Below are positions 37,175 through 45,567 of a stretch of 64,000 nucleotides of DNA, in pieces. Both the position numbers and the translations under genes were made by a program. The stretch's first letter is position 1; each line of letters opens with the position of its first letter. Origin of the DNA: Arthrobacter sp. YN (GTDB taxonomy: Bacteria; Actinomycetota; Actinomycetes; Actinomycetales; Micrococcaceae); the NCBI RefSeq assembly GCF_002224285.1, contig NZ_CP022436.1, positions 2,790,001-2,854,000 of the forward strand, read 5' to 3'. The notes beneath the pieces are model-generated. The model was not told the origin of the DNA and did not search any database. It saw only the letters and a program-made list of their open reading frames with translations.

Positions 37175-38173
37175 ATGACTCAAGAAATCCACCCTGCGGC
37201 CGGACCAGCTGCTCAATTCGCCAGAGCCCCCCGCGAGTACCATCTGACCGACAAGGAGATCGCCAGCTTCGACGAGAACGGTTACATCATCTTGCGCAAT
37301 CGGATTGGTGGCGACCTGCTGAGAAAGCTGCAGGCCGCCTCGACTCGATGGATTGCCGACGGGCAGGCACTGAAAAGTGAGGAAGACGGGCGTGGTGATT
37401 ACAACTTCGCCACCCGCCCATCAGGGAGAGTACTCTTTCGAATCAACTATCTGCACAGCAAGCAGGAGGCCGCTTCACTGGAACTGCTTGGGAGCCCTGA
37501 AATGCTTGGAATCGCCGAAAGCCTTGCCGGCCCTAATTTCGTGCCAACCTACGAGTCGCTCGTCTTCAAGAACACTGGCGACGGAGCCCCGATCGATTGG
37601 CACCAGGATGCAGTGCACCCGCGAACCCACCGCATTTTCAATGTTGACGTCTATCTGGATGCCAGTCGGAGGGGCGCCGGATCACTACGGGTCGCGCCCG
37701 GCTCCCATAACCACATCGTTGATGTATGCCAGCTCGAAGAGGAATACGGATGGGACGCCCCGGGTGTCATCCAGACAGAGATGAACCCGGGCGACGTCCT
37801 GGTGCACGACGTGATGTTGGTTCATGGCTCCGAGGCCACCCTGGCGAATGCACTACGCCGGACCATCTACTACGAATTCCGCCCGGCGGAGCAAATCCTC
37901 GCGGAAGGTCCATGGGACCACAGCTTCATCGACCAACGACTGCGACTGGTGGCCTTGGGGCTGGCTGAATGGAAGAAACAAAACCCGGACCGCGCCGCCT
38001 TTTCATGGAACGTGGACAACGAGTTGGCTCCGATGGTCAGCAGCGACACCGAAACAGAATTGCGCGTTGCCCATGCCACCCATAGCCCCGGGTCATTCTG
38101 CAGCGCCGGGAACGTCGCGCCAACACCCAACGGCCGCGCAGTCCAGATCGCATCACAGGGAGAAGCTCATTGA
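37175..38173 (+). CDS. Phytanoyl-CoA-dioxygenase-family Fe(II)/2-oxoglutarate oxygenase
   Basis: A 332-residue 2-oxoglutarate-dependent oxygenase. The Fe ligands are His143 and Asp145 in IDWHQDAVHPR, and His217 in MLVHGSEATLAN. The Arg pair at 228-229 (ALRRTIYYEFRP) likely binds 2-oxoglutarate. AAGGAG lies ten bases before the start. The substrate is not known; family members hydroxylate fatty acyl-CoA, ectoine, mitomycin-type and many other compounds. It is paired with a divergent AraC regulator between the UvrA2-type gene and the inositol island, suggesting an inducible catabolic or biosynthetic step for an unidentified compound. A hairpin follows. Confidence 0.85.
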   Translation: MTQEIHPAAGPAAQFARAPREYHLTDKEIASFDENGYIILRNRIGGDLLRKLQAASTRWIADGQALKSEEDGRGDYNFATRPSGRVLFRINYLHSKQEAASLELLGSPEMLGIAESLAGPNFVPTYESLVFKNTGDGAPIDWHQDAVHPRTHRIFNVDVYLDASRRGAGSLRVAPGSHNHIVDVCQLEEEYGWDAPGVIQTEMNPGDVLVHDVMLVHGSEATLANALRRTIYYEFRPAEQILAEGPWDHSFIDQRLRLVALGLAEWKKQNPDRAAFSWNVDNELAPMVSSDTETELRVAHATHSPGSFCSAGNVAPTPNGRAVQIASQGEAH

Positions 38174-38177
38174 TTGT

Positions 38178-38221
38178 CGGCTTGAATCCGGCGGGACTTA
38201 CGAGTCGCCGGATTCAAGCCG
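38178..38221 (+). terminator. Hairpin after the dioxygenase gene
   Basis: A perfect 16-bp inverted repeat (CGGCTTGAATCCGGCG and its complement, 12-nt spacer) begins five bases after the stop codon. There is no T-tract. Confidence 0.75.
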
Positions 38222-38443
38222 AGCTCGCGGCTACTTCTACTCGTCCTACTTGAACGCCGATAATCTACATTATGTAAAGTACACCGAATGAGGCCCTCCC
38301 CGCTGACCCGAAACCAACCTCATCGCGGCTTGCCTCATGCCGCTTCATTTCACGCCGAACTTCGCACTAGTGCGGCCAGTGTTGGGCTGACGTCAGGACA
38401 TTGTGCGGCGCCTTGTCATGGAGATTTACCGCTTTCGCTGCAC
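38222..38443 (+). other. Non-coding stretch before the GntR promoter
   Basis: I see no gene here. It is more AT-rich than its surroundings between 38255 and 38290 and includes the short palindrome TACATTATGTA (38266-38276), of unknown role. Confidence 0.4.
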
Positions 38444-38471
38444 TTGACCCTTGCCGCACTCCTGCTAGTAT
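38444..38471 (+). promoter_or_regulatory. Predicted promoter of the GntR regulator gene
   Basis: TTGACC (38444-38449), 16-bp spacer, TAGTAT (38466-38471). Transcription would start near 38478, immediately before an inositol-regulon-like box at 38488-38497, which suggests autoregulation. Confidence 0.55.
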
Positions 38472-38487
38472 CGAAAAAACGAAGGCA

Positions 38488-38497
38488 TGTCCTATCA
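38488..38497 (+). promoter_or_regulatory. Candidate operator box (TGTCCTATCA) in the GntR leader
   Basis: TGTCCTATCA differs by two bases from the boxes at 46664 and 61190 (TGTCCTGACA). A second GACAT half lies downstream at about 38512 (GTGACATAC), so an inverted ATGTC/GACAT pair straddles the leader. Placement just after the predicted start point fits repression by the GntR protein itself. Confidence 0.4.
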
Positions 38498-38576
38498 AAA
38501 GAACAAAGGGTGACATACTCGGCGCGTCGTACGTAGTGGCGTAGCGGAGTTGAGCCGGGAACGCGGGGAACATTCA

Positions 38577-39317
38577 GTGGCGAATCAACTTGGTCTGAAC
38601 ATCGACCGATCCTCCCCCGTGCCCCTTTACCATCAGGTTGTCCAAGGCATCGAAGCAGCGATCCACAGCGGCCTCCTGGAGCCCGGAAGCCGGCTGGATA
38701 ACGAGATTGACCTCGCAGCACAGCTCAACCTGTCCCGGCCCACCATGCGCAAAGCCATGGATGAACTGGTCCGTTCCGGCCTTCTGGTCCGCAAACGCGG
38801 CGTCGGAACCCAGGTGGTCTCCAGTCAAGTCCGTCGGCCGCTGGAGCTTTCAAGCCTTTTTGACGACCTCACGAACAATGGCAAGAAACCCACCACGGAA
38901 GTACTGAGTTTCTCCCACATGGAGGCTGACGCGCCAACTCTGGCAACCCTGCAACTCCCGGCCGGTTCCAAGGTTTACCACTTCACCCGCCTGCGCAAAG
39001 TGGGCGGTAAGCCATTGGCGTTGATGGAGAACTGGGTCCGCGACGACATCGCCTCCATGGATGAAGCCATGCTTGCGGCCGAGGGCCTCTATGCGATTCT
39101 GCGCAGGGGTGGCGTGAACTTCCGCCTGGCCACACAGCGCATCGGCGCAATGATTGCCAATGACTATCAGGCACCCCTTCTTGAAACCGACGTCAACTCT
39201 GCTTTGGTCACCATGGAACGTACCGCGGTGGACGACACCGGGCGACGGGTCGAGACCGGCCATCACGTGTACCGCGCCGACTCCTACAGCTTTGAAATGA
39301 CCCTCGTACAGCGCTAA
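38577..39317 (+). CDS. GntR-family transcriptional regulator (HutC type), likely inositol-responsive
   Basis: A 246-residue regulator. The N-terminal ~70 residues are a GntR winged helix-turn-helix (YHQVVQGIEAAIHSGLLEPGSRLDNEIDLAAQLNLSRPTMRKAMDELVRSGLL), and the C-terminal ~150 are an UTRA ligand domain (VLSFSHMEADAPTLATLQLPAGSKVYHF ... GHHVYRADSYSFEMTL). It precedes iolB on the same strand, 20 bases away, so it is encoded with inositol catabolism. By position it is the counterpart of the corynebacterial GntR repressor IolR. GTG 38577 follows CGGGGAA at a normal spacing; a TTG at 38550 is a poorer start. The effector is probably an inositol catabolite; that is inference. Confidence 0.9.
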   Translation: MANQLGLNIDRSSPVPLYHQVVQGIEAAIHSGLLEPGSRLDNEIDLAAQLNLSRPTMRKAMDELVRSGLLVRKRGVGTQVVSSQVRRPLELSSLFDDLTNNGKKPTTEVLSFSHMEADAPTLATLQLPAGSKVYHFTRLRKVGGKPLALMENWVRDDIASMDEAMLAAEGLYAILRRGGVNFRLATQRIGAMIANDYQAPLLETDVNSALVTMERTAVDDTGRRVETGHHVYRADSYSFEMTLVQR

Positions 39318-39337
39318 ACGCAAAGGACTCCCCTGCC

Positions 39338-40231
39338 ATGACCAATTGGGTCTACCCCCTGGGCACTGCCGCCGACGGCGACTGGGATATCTCACTCGGA
39401 ACCTCCGACTCCGCAACGGTGGTGGACGGCTGGGCCCATACGGGACTGAAGGTCGCCACCCTCGCCGCGGGCGCCGCCGTCGAACTTCCAGCGGTCAGTG
39501 AGGAACGGATTGTGGTTCCCCTCAATGGATCGTTCACTGTCACAGTGGACGGCGTCGAATACCCCCTTGCGGGGCGACCCTCCGTATTCAACGGGCCCAG
39601 TGACATCCTGTATTCAGGCATCGGGAAAGCAGTCACCATCAGTTCGTCCGACGGCGGCCGCGTCGCCGTGGCCACTGCCCCGGCACAGGCCTCCCACCCA
39701 ACACGACTGGTAACAGCTGCTGAGACGCCGGTTGAACTGCGTGGAGCCGGCAATTGCTCACGTCAAGTCCACAATTTCGGGACACCCGCAGCTCTGGAAG
39801 CAGACCGTTTTATTGTCTGCGAGGTCATCACCCCCGCCGGAAACTGGTCCTCCTATCCCCCGCATAAGCATGACGAGGAGAAGGACGGAGAAACGCACCT
39901 CGAGGAGATCTACTATTTCGAGACCCAGGTTGCCGCAGGCTCCGGCGCTCCCTCCAACGCAGATGCCATTGGCTACCAGCGGGTTTATGCCTCTGACGAG
40001 CGCCCCATCGACGTTTCGGCAGAGGTCCGCACAGGCGACGTCGTCCTGGTCCCCTATGGCTGGCACGGCCCCGCCATGGCAGCGCCGGGCTATGACATGT
40101 ACTACCTCAACGTGATGGCCGGCCCCGGACCAGTCCGCGAGTGGCTCATCAGCGACGATCCCCACCACGGCTGGGTACGGCAGAGCTGGGACGGCCAGGA
40201 CATCGACCCGCGGCTTCCGTTCGGGGTTTGA
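39338..40231 (+). CDS. iolB: 5-deoxy-glucuronate isomerase IolB
   Basis: IolB converts 5-deoxy-D-glucuronate to 2-deoxy-5-keto-D-gluconate, the step between IolD and IolC. The 297-residue protein is a two-domain cupin. The signature region WSSYPPHKHDEEKDGETHLEEIYYFE contains the metal-binding His-x-His and Glu, and the closing VLVPYGWHGPAMAAPGYDMYYLNVMAGP carries the second metal-binding His. It is separated from iolC-iolD by about 17 kb but stands directly after the GntR gene, so it is likely under the same regulator. A bidirectional terminator follows. Confidence 0.95.
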   Translation: MTNWVYPLGTAADGDWDISLGTSDSATVVDGWAHTGLKVATLAAGAAVELPAVSEERIVVPLNGSFTVTVDGVEYPLAGRPSVFNGPSDILYSGIGKAVTISSSDGGRVAVATAPAQASHPTRLVTAAETPVELRGAGNCSRQVHNFGTPAALEADRFIVCEVITPAGNWSSYPPHKHDEEKDGETHLEEIYYFETQVAAGSGAPSNADAIGYQRVYASDERPIDVSAEVRTGDVVLVPYGWHGPAMAAPGYDMYYLNVMAGPGPVREWLISDDPHHGWVRQSWDGQDIDPRLPFGV

Positions 40232-40260
40232 TCCGGCCCGTGCCCTTCCGCTGCAATAAG

Positions 40261-40301
40261 AAAGCCTCCTCCTGAATCCGCTGGATCCTGGAGGAGGCTT
40301 T
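40261..40301. terminator. Bidirectional terminator between iolB and the dehydrogenase operon
   Basis: AAAGCCTCCTCC and GGAGGAGGCTTT form a 12-bp stem around a 17-nt spacer and are followed on the plus strand by TTTTGTTTG. It ends iolB on the plus strand and the ABC/dehydrogenase operon on the minus strand. Confidence 0.9.
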
Positions 40302-40308
40302 TTGTTTG

Positions 40309-41343
40309 TCAGAACGTGACTGTCACGGCCACCTTGACCGGCGAACCGGTGACCAGCGATTCCTGGGCCGCGTCTGCCACCCGGGATGCTGCCACGGCAT
40401 CTTCCGGCGTGCACGGGTTCTCCCGCTCCCCCAGAATCAATTCAACGAATGCCGCCATTTCGGAGCGGTATGCCGCTTCGAAGCGCTCGGCAAAGGTCTG
40501 GTGCGGATTCCCTGCCGGGAAGTTGACACCCGGTTCAGCCGACACCATGGCGGTCTTATCGTCCAAGCCCACCATGACTGAATTGTTGGAACCCTGGATC
40601 TCCAGGCGGACGTCGTGGCCGGCCCCGTTGTAGCGGCTTGCCGAAACCGTTCCCATGGTGCCGTCGTCGAAAGTGACAACGGCAAGCGCCGTGTCCACAT
40701 CGCCCACATCGCCAATGGCTGGATCACCGTTGTTGGAACCCTTGGCATACACCTCAACAATTTCCCGCCCTGTCAGCCAGCGGAGGATGTCGAAATCGTG
40801 GACCGAGCAGTCGCGGAACAGACCGCCGGATGACGCCAGGAACTCCACGGGCGGCGGCGTCATATCGCAGGTAACTGCCCGCAACGAATGGATCCACCCC
40901 AGTTCGCCGGCCTGGTAGGCACGTTGTGCTTCGAGGTAGCCCGCGTCGAACCGGCGTTGATGGCCGATCTGCACCACGCCATTGTTGTCCCTGACGTAGT
41001 CCAGCACCGGAAGCGCGTCAGCGACGTTCATTGCCACCGGCTTCTCGCAAAAGACCGGAATGCCGGCGTCGACGCCCGCCCGAATGAGCTCCGGGTGTGT
41101 CCCCGTTCCAGTGGCTATGACCAGGCCGTCCACTCCGGAGGCGATGAGGTCCGCGACCGTCGGCACAAAATCCGCCCCCAGGTCCGCCGCAACCGTCCGC
41201 GCGTGGTCGGCGGCAACGTCAGTGAGGCGAAGCCGTACGTTGACACCTTTGTTGTGAAGGCCCGCGTTCAACGCAGTGATGTTGTTCGCATGCATGACGC
41301 CGATGCGTCCCACACCGACCAAGCCGAGAATGATGTCTTTCAT
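40309..41343 (-). CDS. Inositol 2-dehydrogenase-like Gfo/Idh/MocA protein (distal gene of ABC operon)
   Basis: A 344-residue NAD(P)-dependent oxidoreductase. The Rossmann motif is LGLVGVGRIGVMHANN, the catalytic Lys stretch is VFCEKPVAMN, and the GGLFRDCSVHDFDILRWL segment carries the active-site Asp-His. This last segment is typical of inositol 2-dehydrogenases (IolG), which oxidise myo-inositol to scyllo-inosose. It is the last gene of a six-gene minus-strand operon that starts with the sugar ABC transporter, and stands before a terminator. Among the dehydrogenases of this island it and the gene at 53048 look most like IolG; which inositol isomer each uses is not readable. Confidence 0.88.
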   Translation of the reverse strand: MKDIILGLVGVGRIGVMHANNITALNAGLHNKGVNVRLRLTDVAADHARTVAADLGADFVPTVADLIASGVDGLVIATGTGTHPELIRAGVDAGIPVFCEKPVAMNVADALPVLDYVRDNNGVVQIGHQRRFDAGYLEAQRAYQAGELGWIHSLRAVTCDMTPPPVEFLASSGGLFRDCSVHDFDILRWLTGREIVEVYAKGSNNGDPAIGDVGDVDTALAVVTFDDGTMGTVSASRYNGAGHDVRLEIQGSNNSVMVGLDDKTAMVSAEPGVNFPAGNPHQTFAERFEAAYRSEMAAFVELILGERENPCTPEDAVAASRVADAAQESLVTGSPVKVAVTVTF

Positions 41344-41367
41344 GATGTTCCTTCCGGGAAAATACTG

Positions 41368-42429
41368 CTAGAGAATCGTCGTGGGCTGAACCGTCATGTC
41401 GGCTTCGCCAGGGAACACGATCCCCAGTTGGCGCCGGATCTCGTCAGCTACTTCAAGTGTGCGAATGGAATCTGCGAGCATTCTTTGGCTCGCCTGCAGG
41501 CCACCTTCGGCAATGGTGCGGGCCACGGCTGCTGCCTCATAATGCAGGCCTTCGAGATGTCCGGCTGCGGCTTCGTCGTAACGAAGTCGGCGCCCCTCAG
41601 GGAATCTGACGTCGAACGCGCCCGGCATGTTGAAGGGGCCTTCGATCACCAGCGTGGCCTTTGTACCCACAATGGTGGCTGCCGTGGGCGTGAGATTGTG
41701 CAGGTGGGTGTTCACAGTGGCCTGCGCACCGCCGTCGAACGTCATGATGGCTGAAACTTGGGCGTTGACCCCTGTCCTGTGAGGCTGCCCGAGTGCATGC
41801 ACCCGGAGTGGACTGCCCAACACCTCCGTGACCAGTGCCAGAGGGTAGGTGCCGAGGTCAAGAAGCGGGCCTCCGGCCAGTTCGGGATTGAAGATGCGGT
41901 GGGAGGGATCGAAATGCTCACCATACTCGGCAACAACTGTGGTGATGCTTCCCAGCGTTCCAGCCTCCAGGAGTTGCCTGATCACATCGAATTTCGGCAG
42001 GAAGAAGGTCCACATGGCTTCAGCGGCGAAAACTCCTGCCGCTCCTGCGCGTGAAGCAATGTCCCGCGCCTGGTGGGCATTGAGCCCAAGCGGCTTTTCG
42101 ATCAGAACATGCTTGCCGGCGTCGATCGCCAACACCGCTGACGCGTGATGTGCGGTGTGGGGCGTGCAGACATAGACAAGGTCCACGTCCGGAGCGGCGG
42201 CGAGTTCCTCATAGCTGCCGTAGGCGGCCGGTACGTTGAATAACTCAGCAAAGGCTTTTGACCGGCTCAGCGAACGGGACCCGACGGCGGTTATCACCTG
42301 CCCGGTATGCGCCTGGACAGATTCAGTGAACCGTTCGGCGATCCACCCCGGTCCCATGATGCCCCAGCGAAGGGCCGGAGCATCCCGGGATTCCGGAACG
42401 CGGGACTGTGGGAGCAAAGCAGGCGTCAT
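41368..42429 (-). CDS. Gfo/Idh/MocA oxidoreductase (second of three in operon)
   Basis: A 353-residue NAD(P)-dependent dehydrogenase with N-terminal Rossmann fold (ALRWGIMGPGWIAERFTESV), the catalytic EKPLGLN segment, and the dimerisation sheet with NPELAGGPLLDLGTYPLALVTEVLG. This GxLLDLGTYP signature is that of the dihydrodiol/trans-1,2-dihydrobenzene-type branch rather than IolG. It overlaps the upstream dehydrogenase gene by four bases. It may oxidise a cyclitol or a sugar derivative taken up by the ABC transporter encoded upstream; the substrate is unknown. Confidence 0.85.
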   Translation of the reverse strand: MTPALLPQSRVPESRDAPALRWGIMGPGWIAERFTESVQAHTGQVITAVGSRSLSRSKAFAELFNVPAAYGSYEELAAAPDVDLVYVCTPHTAHHASAVLAIDAGKHVLIEKPLGLNAHQARDIASRAGAAGVFAAEAMWTFFLPKFDVIRQLLEAGTLGSITTVVAEYGEHFDPSHRIFNPELAGGPLLDLGTYPLALVTEVLGSPLRVHALGQPHRTGVNAQVSAIMTFDGGAQATVNTHLHNLTPTAATIVGTKATLVIEGPFNMPGAFDVRFPEGRRLRYDEAAAGHLEGLHYEAAAVARTIAEGGLQASQRMLADSIRTLEVADEIRRQLGIVFPGEADMTVQPTTIL

Positions 42430-43424
42430 GAGTAGCTGACTTTCGTAGAGGCGCCGTTGCTGTGCATTGACTGGATCATTGCCTGCGCAACGAGGGCTGC
42501 GTTGAGCCCTTCCTGTGCGCCCGCCAGTGGCGGCTTCTCCCCGTTGGCAAGTGCGGAGATCCAGGCCTGCAGCTGGATCCGGTACGCGTCGGCGAAACGA
42601 GGGCGCCAGTCAGGCGGGATGACCCGCTGCTTTGTTCCGTCCTGTTCGATGCCGAGCAAGGAAGTGTCCTGCAACGCCGTGGTTCCGAGCTCGGAGACCA
42701 CCTCGCAGCGGATGGTGTAGCCGTACCGGGCATTGAGGTACAACTCCAAAGTAGTGAGTGTTCCATCGGCGGTACGAAGTGTCATGAACGACGGATCCTG
42801 AAGCCCGTCTCCTGCATTTCGGGTGCTCTTTCCTGCCTGCCACGACACTTCCGAGATAGGCGAGTCCAAAAGCCAGGGAATGATGTCCAGCTCGTGAATG
42901 GCCGAATTGGTAATGGCGGATTCCGAGGTGGTTCCGGGTGCTGCGGCGGCATTGCGACTGATGCAATGAACCACCAGGGGCTCCCCCTGTGACCTCTCCT
43001 GCACGGTCTTCCGGAGTGCCACGTAGCCCGGGTCAAAGCGCCTCATGAACCCAAGGGAGAGAAGCGAGCTTCCCGTTGCGGCAACCATGTCGGCGTCGGC
43101 AGCCACAACTTCCAGGCTTTCCAAAAGCGTCGGTGCCAGCGGCTTCTCGCACAGCACCGGAGTCATCGCATCGAAGCACTCCAAGACCAAACCGGCGTGG
43201 GTGGAATCGTGCGAGGCGACTACCACGGCGTCCACCACACTGGAATTGATCAGTTCTGACGGGTCAGTAGTTACGCGCGCTGAAGGCGGCGCCGCCGCGG
43301 CGGCGCGTTCGGCGTCGAGATCTGCCACAAAAGTGACTTCGGCTCCGCCGATGGTGGTGGAGAGGTTCCTGATGTGGTCCGCGCCCATGATTCCGGCGCC
43401 AATGACGCCTACACGGATCGGCAT
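42426..43424 (-). CDS. Gfo/Idh/MocA oxidoreductase (first of three in operon)
   Basis: A 332-residue member of the Gfo/Idh/MocA family. The Rossmann motif is RVGVIGAGIMGADHIRNL, catalytic Lys in PVLCEKPLAP, and the ESAITNSAIHELDIIPWLL segment carries the conserved acid and His. It is close to inositol-dehydrogenase relatives and to the gene at 53048 (both share the GADHI(R/K) opening). It is the first of three consecutive dehydrogenase genes at the end of the ABC-transporter operon and overlaps the next by four bases. A hairpin separates it from the ATPase gene. Confidence 0.86.
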   Translation of the reverse strand: MPIRVGVIGAGIMGADHIRNLSTTIGGAEVTFVADLDAERAAAAAPPSARVTTDPSELINSSVVDAVVVASHDSTHAGLVLECFDAMTPVLCEKPLAPTLLESLEVVAADADMVAATGSSLLSLGFMRRFDPGYVALRKTVQERSQGEPLVVHCISRNAAAAPGTTSESAITNSAIHELDIIPWLLDSPISEVSWQAGKSTRNAGDGLQDPSFMTLRTADGTLTTLELYLNARYGYTIRCEVVSELGTTALQDTSLLGIEQDGTKQRVIPPDWRPRFADAYRIQLQAWISALANGEKPPLAGAQEGLNAALVAQAMIQSMHSNGASTKVSYS

Positions 43425-43480
43425 GGTGTTCCCTTCTGATGTATGACGTGAGTCCCGCCTGGATGGAGTGCACAGCGACG

Positions 43481-43514
43481 CGGGGTGCTCCGGAACAAGC
43501 TCCGGAACACCCCG
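43481..43514 (-). other. Intercistronic hairpin between the ATPase gene and the dehydrogenase genes
   Basis: CGGGGTGCTCCGGA and TCCGGAACACCCCG pair over 14 bp with one mismatch, loop ACAAGC. It sits 13 bases after the ATPase stop on the minus strand inside the operon, without a T-tract, so it is more likely an RNA-stability or attenuation element than a full terminator. Confidence 0.6.
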
Positions 43515-43527
43515 CCTCCTGCTCGCG

Positions 43528-44454
43528 TCAGGCGTGTTTCGGGCCGCCCGCGTTCACAGTGTCGTCGACGTCGGCAACCTCGGCCTTGACCGCTTCGACC
43601 ACATCGCCATGGCCCCCCAACTGCTCCAGCTCGTGGGCGAGTTCGGCAAGCTCTGCACCGCCGGCCATCTGAGCCGTCAGCTCGTCCAGGGTGATGTCCT
43701 TCTTGTCGTAGTAGCCAATCGATTTGCCGCGTTTGAGCAGCAGGAACCGATCACCCACGGGGAAGGCGTGGTGCGGGTTATGGGTGATGAAGATGACGCC
43801 CAAGCCGCGGTCGCGGGCCTGGAGGATATAGCGCAGAACCACACCTGACTGTTTGACGCCCAACGCCGCCGTGGGTTCGTCCAGAATGAGGACTTTGGCG
43901 CCAAAGTACACGGCACGGGCAATCGCGACACACTGGCGTTCGCCGCCGGAAAGCTGCCCAATGGGCTGCTCCACATCGCGCAGGTCAATGCCCATCTCGG
44001 CCAGTTCCTTGAGCGTGATGGCCTTCATCTGTTCAACATCCATGCTCTTGAACGGTCCGAAGCCCTTGGTTAGCTCCGAGCCGAGGAAGAAGTTCCGCCA
44101 GATCGGCATCAACGGAACCACTGCAAGGTCTTGGTAAACAGTTGCGATACCCGCATCCAAGGCATCACGGGGGGAACCGAACTTTCGCTCCTCCCCCATG
44201 ATGTTGAGCAGGCCTTCATCGTGCTGGTGGAGGCCCGCGATGATTTTGATCAGCGTTGACTTGCCCGCGCCGTTATCGCCCAGCACACAGGTCACTCGGC
44301 CGTTGTCCACGGCCATGGTGACGTCACTCAGCGCGATGATGTTGCCGTAGTGTTTGCCCACTCCCTCAAGGGAGAGAAGGTGCACAGGTGTATGGGTCAG
44401 GGGGTCGCTTTCGTTCTTAAGCAGTGTTTCCTGGTCGATTGCTTTTGCATTCAT
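43528..44454 (-). CDS. Sugar ABC transporter ATPase (single nucleotide-binding domain)
   Basis: A 308-residue ATPase that powers carbohydrate uptake. Walker A is [12 protein letters not shown], the signature is [15 protein letters not shown], and Walker B is [12 protein letters not shown], followed by the H-loop ITHNPHHAF. Unlike RbsA-type double-domain proteins it has one nucleotide-binding domain (FrcA-like), with a C-terminal tail of ~60 residues containing two acidic, helical stretches. It follows the permease gene by 12 bases in the operon binding protein-permease-ATPase. The substrate is inferred as a cyclitol from the surrounding genes. Confidence 0.92.
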   Translation of the reverse strand: MNAKAIDQETLLKNESDPLTHTPVHLLSLEGVGKHYGNIIALSDVTMAVDNGRVTCVLGDNGAGKSTLIKIIAGLHQHDEGLLNIMGEERKFGSPRDALDAGIATVYQDLAVVPLMPIWRNFFLGSELTKGFGPFKSMDVEQMKAITLKELAEMGIDLRDVEQPIGQLSGGERQCVAIARAVYFGAKVLILDEPTAALGVKQSGVVLRYILQARDRGLGVIFITHNPHHAFPVGDRFLLLKRGKSIGYYDKKDITLDELTAQMAGGAELAELAHELEQLGGHGDVVEAVKAEVADVDDTVNAGGPKHA

Positions 44455-44466
44455 TTCCTTGGCCCC

Positions 44467-45513
44467 TTACTTGAGTTCCGCGCGGCGCTTGACGATGAGG
44501 TTGACGATGGTGGCGAGCAACAGCATCAGGCCCAGGAAGAACTTGAACCAGTCCGGGTTCCACTGTGCGTACACAATTCCCTTGTTGGCCATGCCGAAGA
44601 TAAACGCGCCGATAGCACCGCCGACCGCTGAACCGTAGCCACCCGTCAGAAGGCACCCACCGATGACTGCGGCGATGATGTAGAGAAACTCATTGCCCAC
44701 GCCTTCGCCGGACTGCACCGTGTCGAAAGCGAAGAGGTTGTGCATGCCCAGGATCCACCCGCAGAAGCCAACGCCCATGAACAGCCCAATCTTGGTGGCC
44801 TTGACCGGAACGCCGACAGCCCGGGCGGCATTCGCGTCGCCTCCGACTGCGAAGATCCAGTTCCCTACCCGGGTCCGCATGAGAACCCAGGTGGCGACCG
44901 CTACGAGGGCGATCCAGATGAACACTGTGATCTTGACGTCGATGCCCGCGATGTTCACCGACGAAGCGAAGACCCCGCGTGCGGTGTCGAAGCCGTCCAT
45001 GTTCGAGATGGACGGTGAGGAAACGGAGCCACCGATCAACCGGGTCAAACCCAGGTTCAAGCCGGTCAGCATCAGGAAAGTTGCGAGGGTGACGATGAAG
45101 CTTGGGAGCTTGGTCTTCATGAGGATCCACCCATTGATGAAACCAATGGCCAGTGACACCACCAATGCCAGGATCACACCGACCCAGACATTGGTGCTGA
45201 AGTACCAGCTGAACATCGAGGCAGTCAGGGCCGAAGAGATCACAGCGACACCTGTGGAGAGGTCGAACTCTCCACCGATCATCAGAAGTGAGACTCCAAC
45301 CGCCATGATTCCGATGGTTGAGCTTCCGTACAACACGGTGGCAAGGGCGTTGGGTTGGGTGAACGTCGGCGAAACCACAGCAAAGAAGATGAAAAGTACG
45401 ATGGCGCCGACGAGGGCACCGACCTCGGGCCGCCCCAGCATCTTTTGCAGTGGGCTGCGGCGGGCGACCCGCTCATCAAGGGCGGGAGGAGTGAGCTTTT
45501 GAGTGATGGTCAT
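44467..45513 (-). CDS. Sugar ABC transporter permease (ribose/inositol type)
   Basis: A 348-residue BPD-transport-2-family permease with about eight to ten hydrophobic segments. The region LMIGGEFDLSTGVAVISSALTASMF, following a long hydrophobic N-terminus, and the GGDANAARAVGVPVKATKIGLF coupling loop are typical of RbsC/XylH/IatP-type permeases. It is preceded by a GC-rich hairpin after the binding-protein gene and followed closely by the ATPase gene. The start at 45513 has AGGAGAATT directly upstream. Confidence 0.93.
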   Translation of the reverse strand: MTITQKLTPPALDERVARRSPLQKMLGRPEVGALVGAIVLFIFFAVVSPTFTQPNALATVLYGSSTIGIMAVGVSLLMIGGEFDLSTGVAVISSALTASMFSWYFSTNVWVGVILALVVSLAIGFINGWILMKTKLPSFIVTLATFLMLTGLNLGLTRLIGGSVSSPSISNMDGFDTARGVFASSVNIAGIDVKITVFIWIALVAVATWVLMRTRVGNWIFAVGGDANAARAVGVPVKATKIGLFMGVGFCGWILGMHNLFAFDTVQSGEGVGNEFLYIIAAVIGGCLLTGGYGSAVGGAIGAFIFGMANKGIVYAQWNPDWFKFFLGLMLLLATIVNLIVKRRAELK

Positions 45514-45529
45514 AATAATTCTCCTTGTT

Positions 45530-45557
45530 GCCGGGCCGGCCGTGGGGCCGGCCCGGC
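45530..45557 (-). other. Intercistronic GC-rich hairpin after the binding-protein gene
   Basis: GCCGGGCCGGCC, loop GTGG, then its complement: a perfect 12-bp all-GC stem between the substrate-binding-protein and permease genes. Such hairpins commonly stabilise the upstream binding-protein message and reduce read-through, giving excess binding protein. Confidence 0.8.
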
Positions 45558-45567
45558 CAGCTGGCTG

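Noticed and set aside
38288..38536. 82-codon frame between the dioxygenase and the GntR gene
   Set aside because: It contains the predicted GntR promoter and leader and has no ribosome-binding site or recognisable product.
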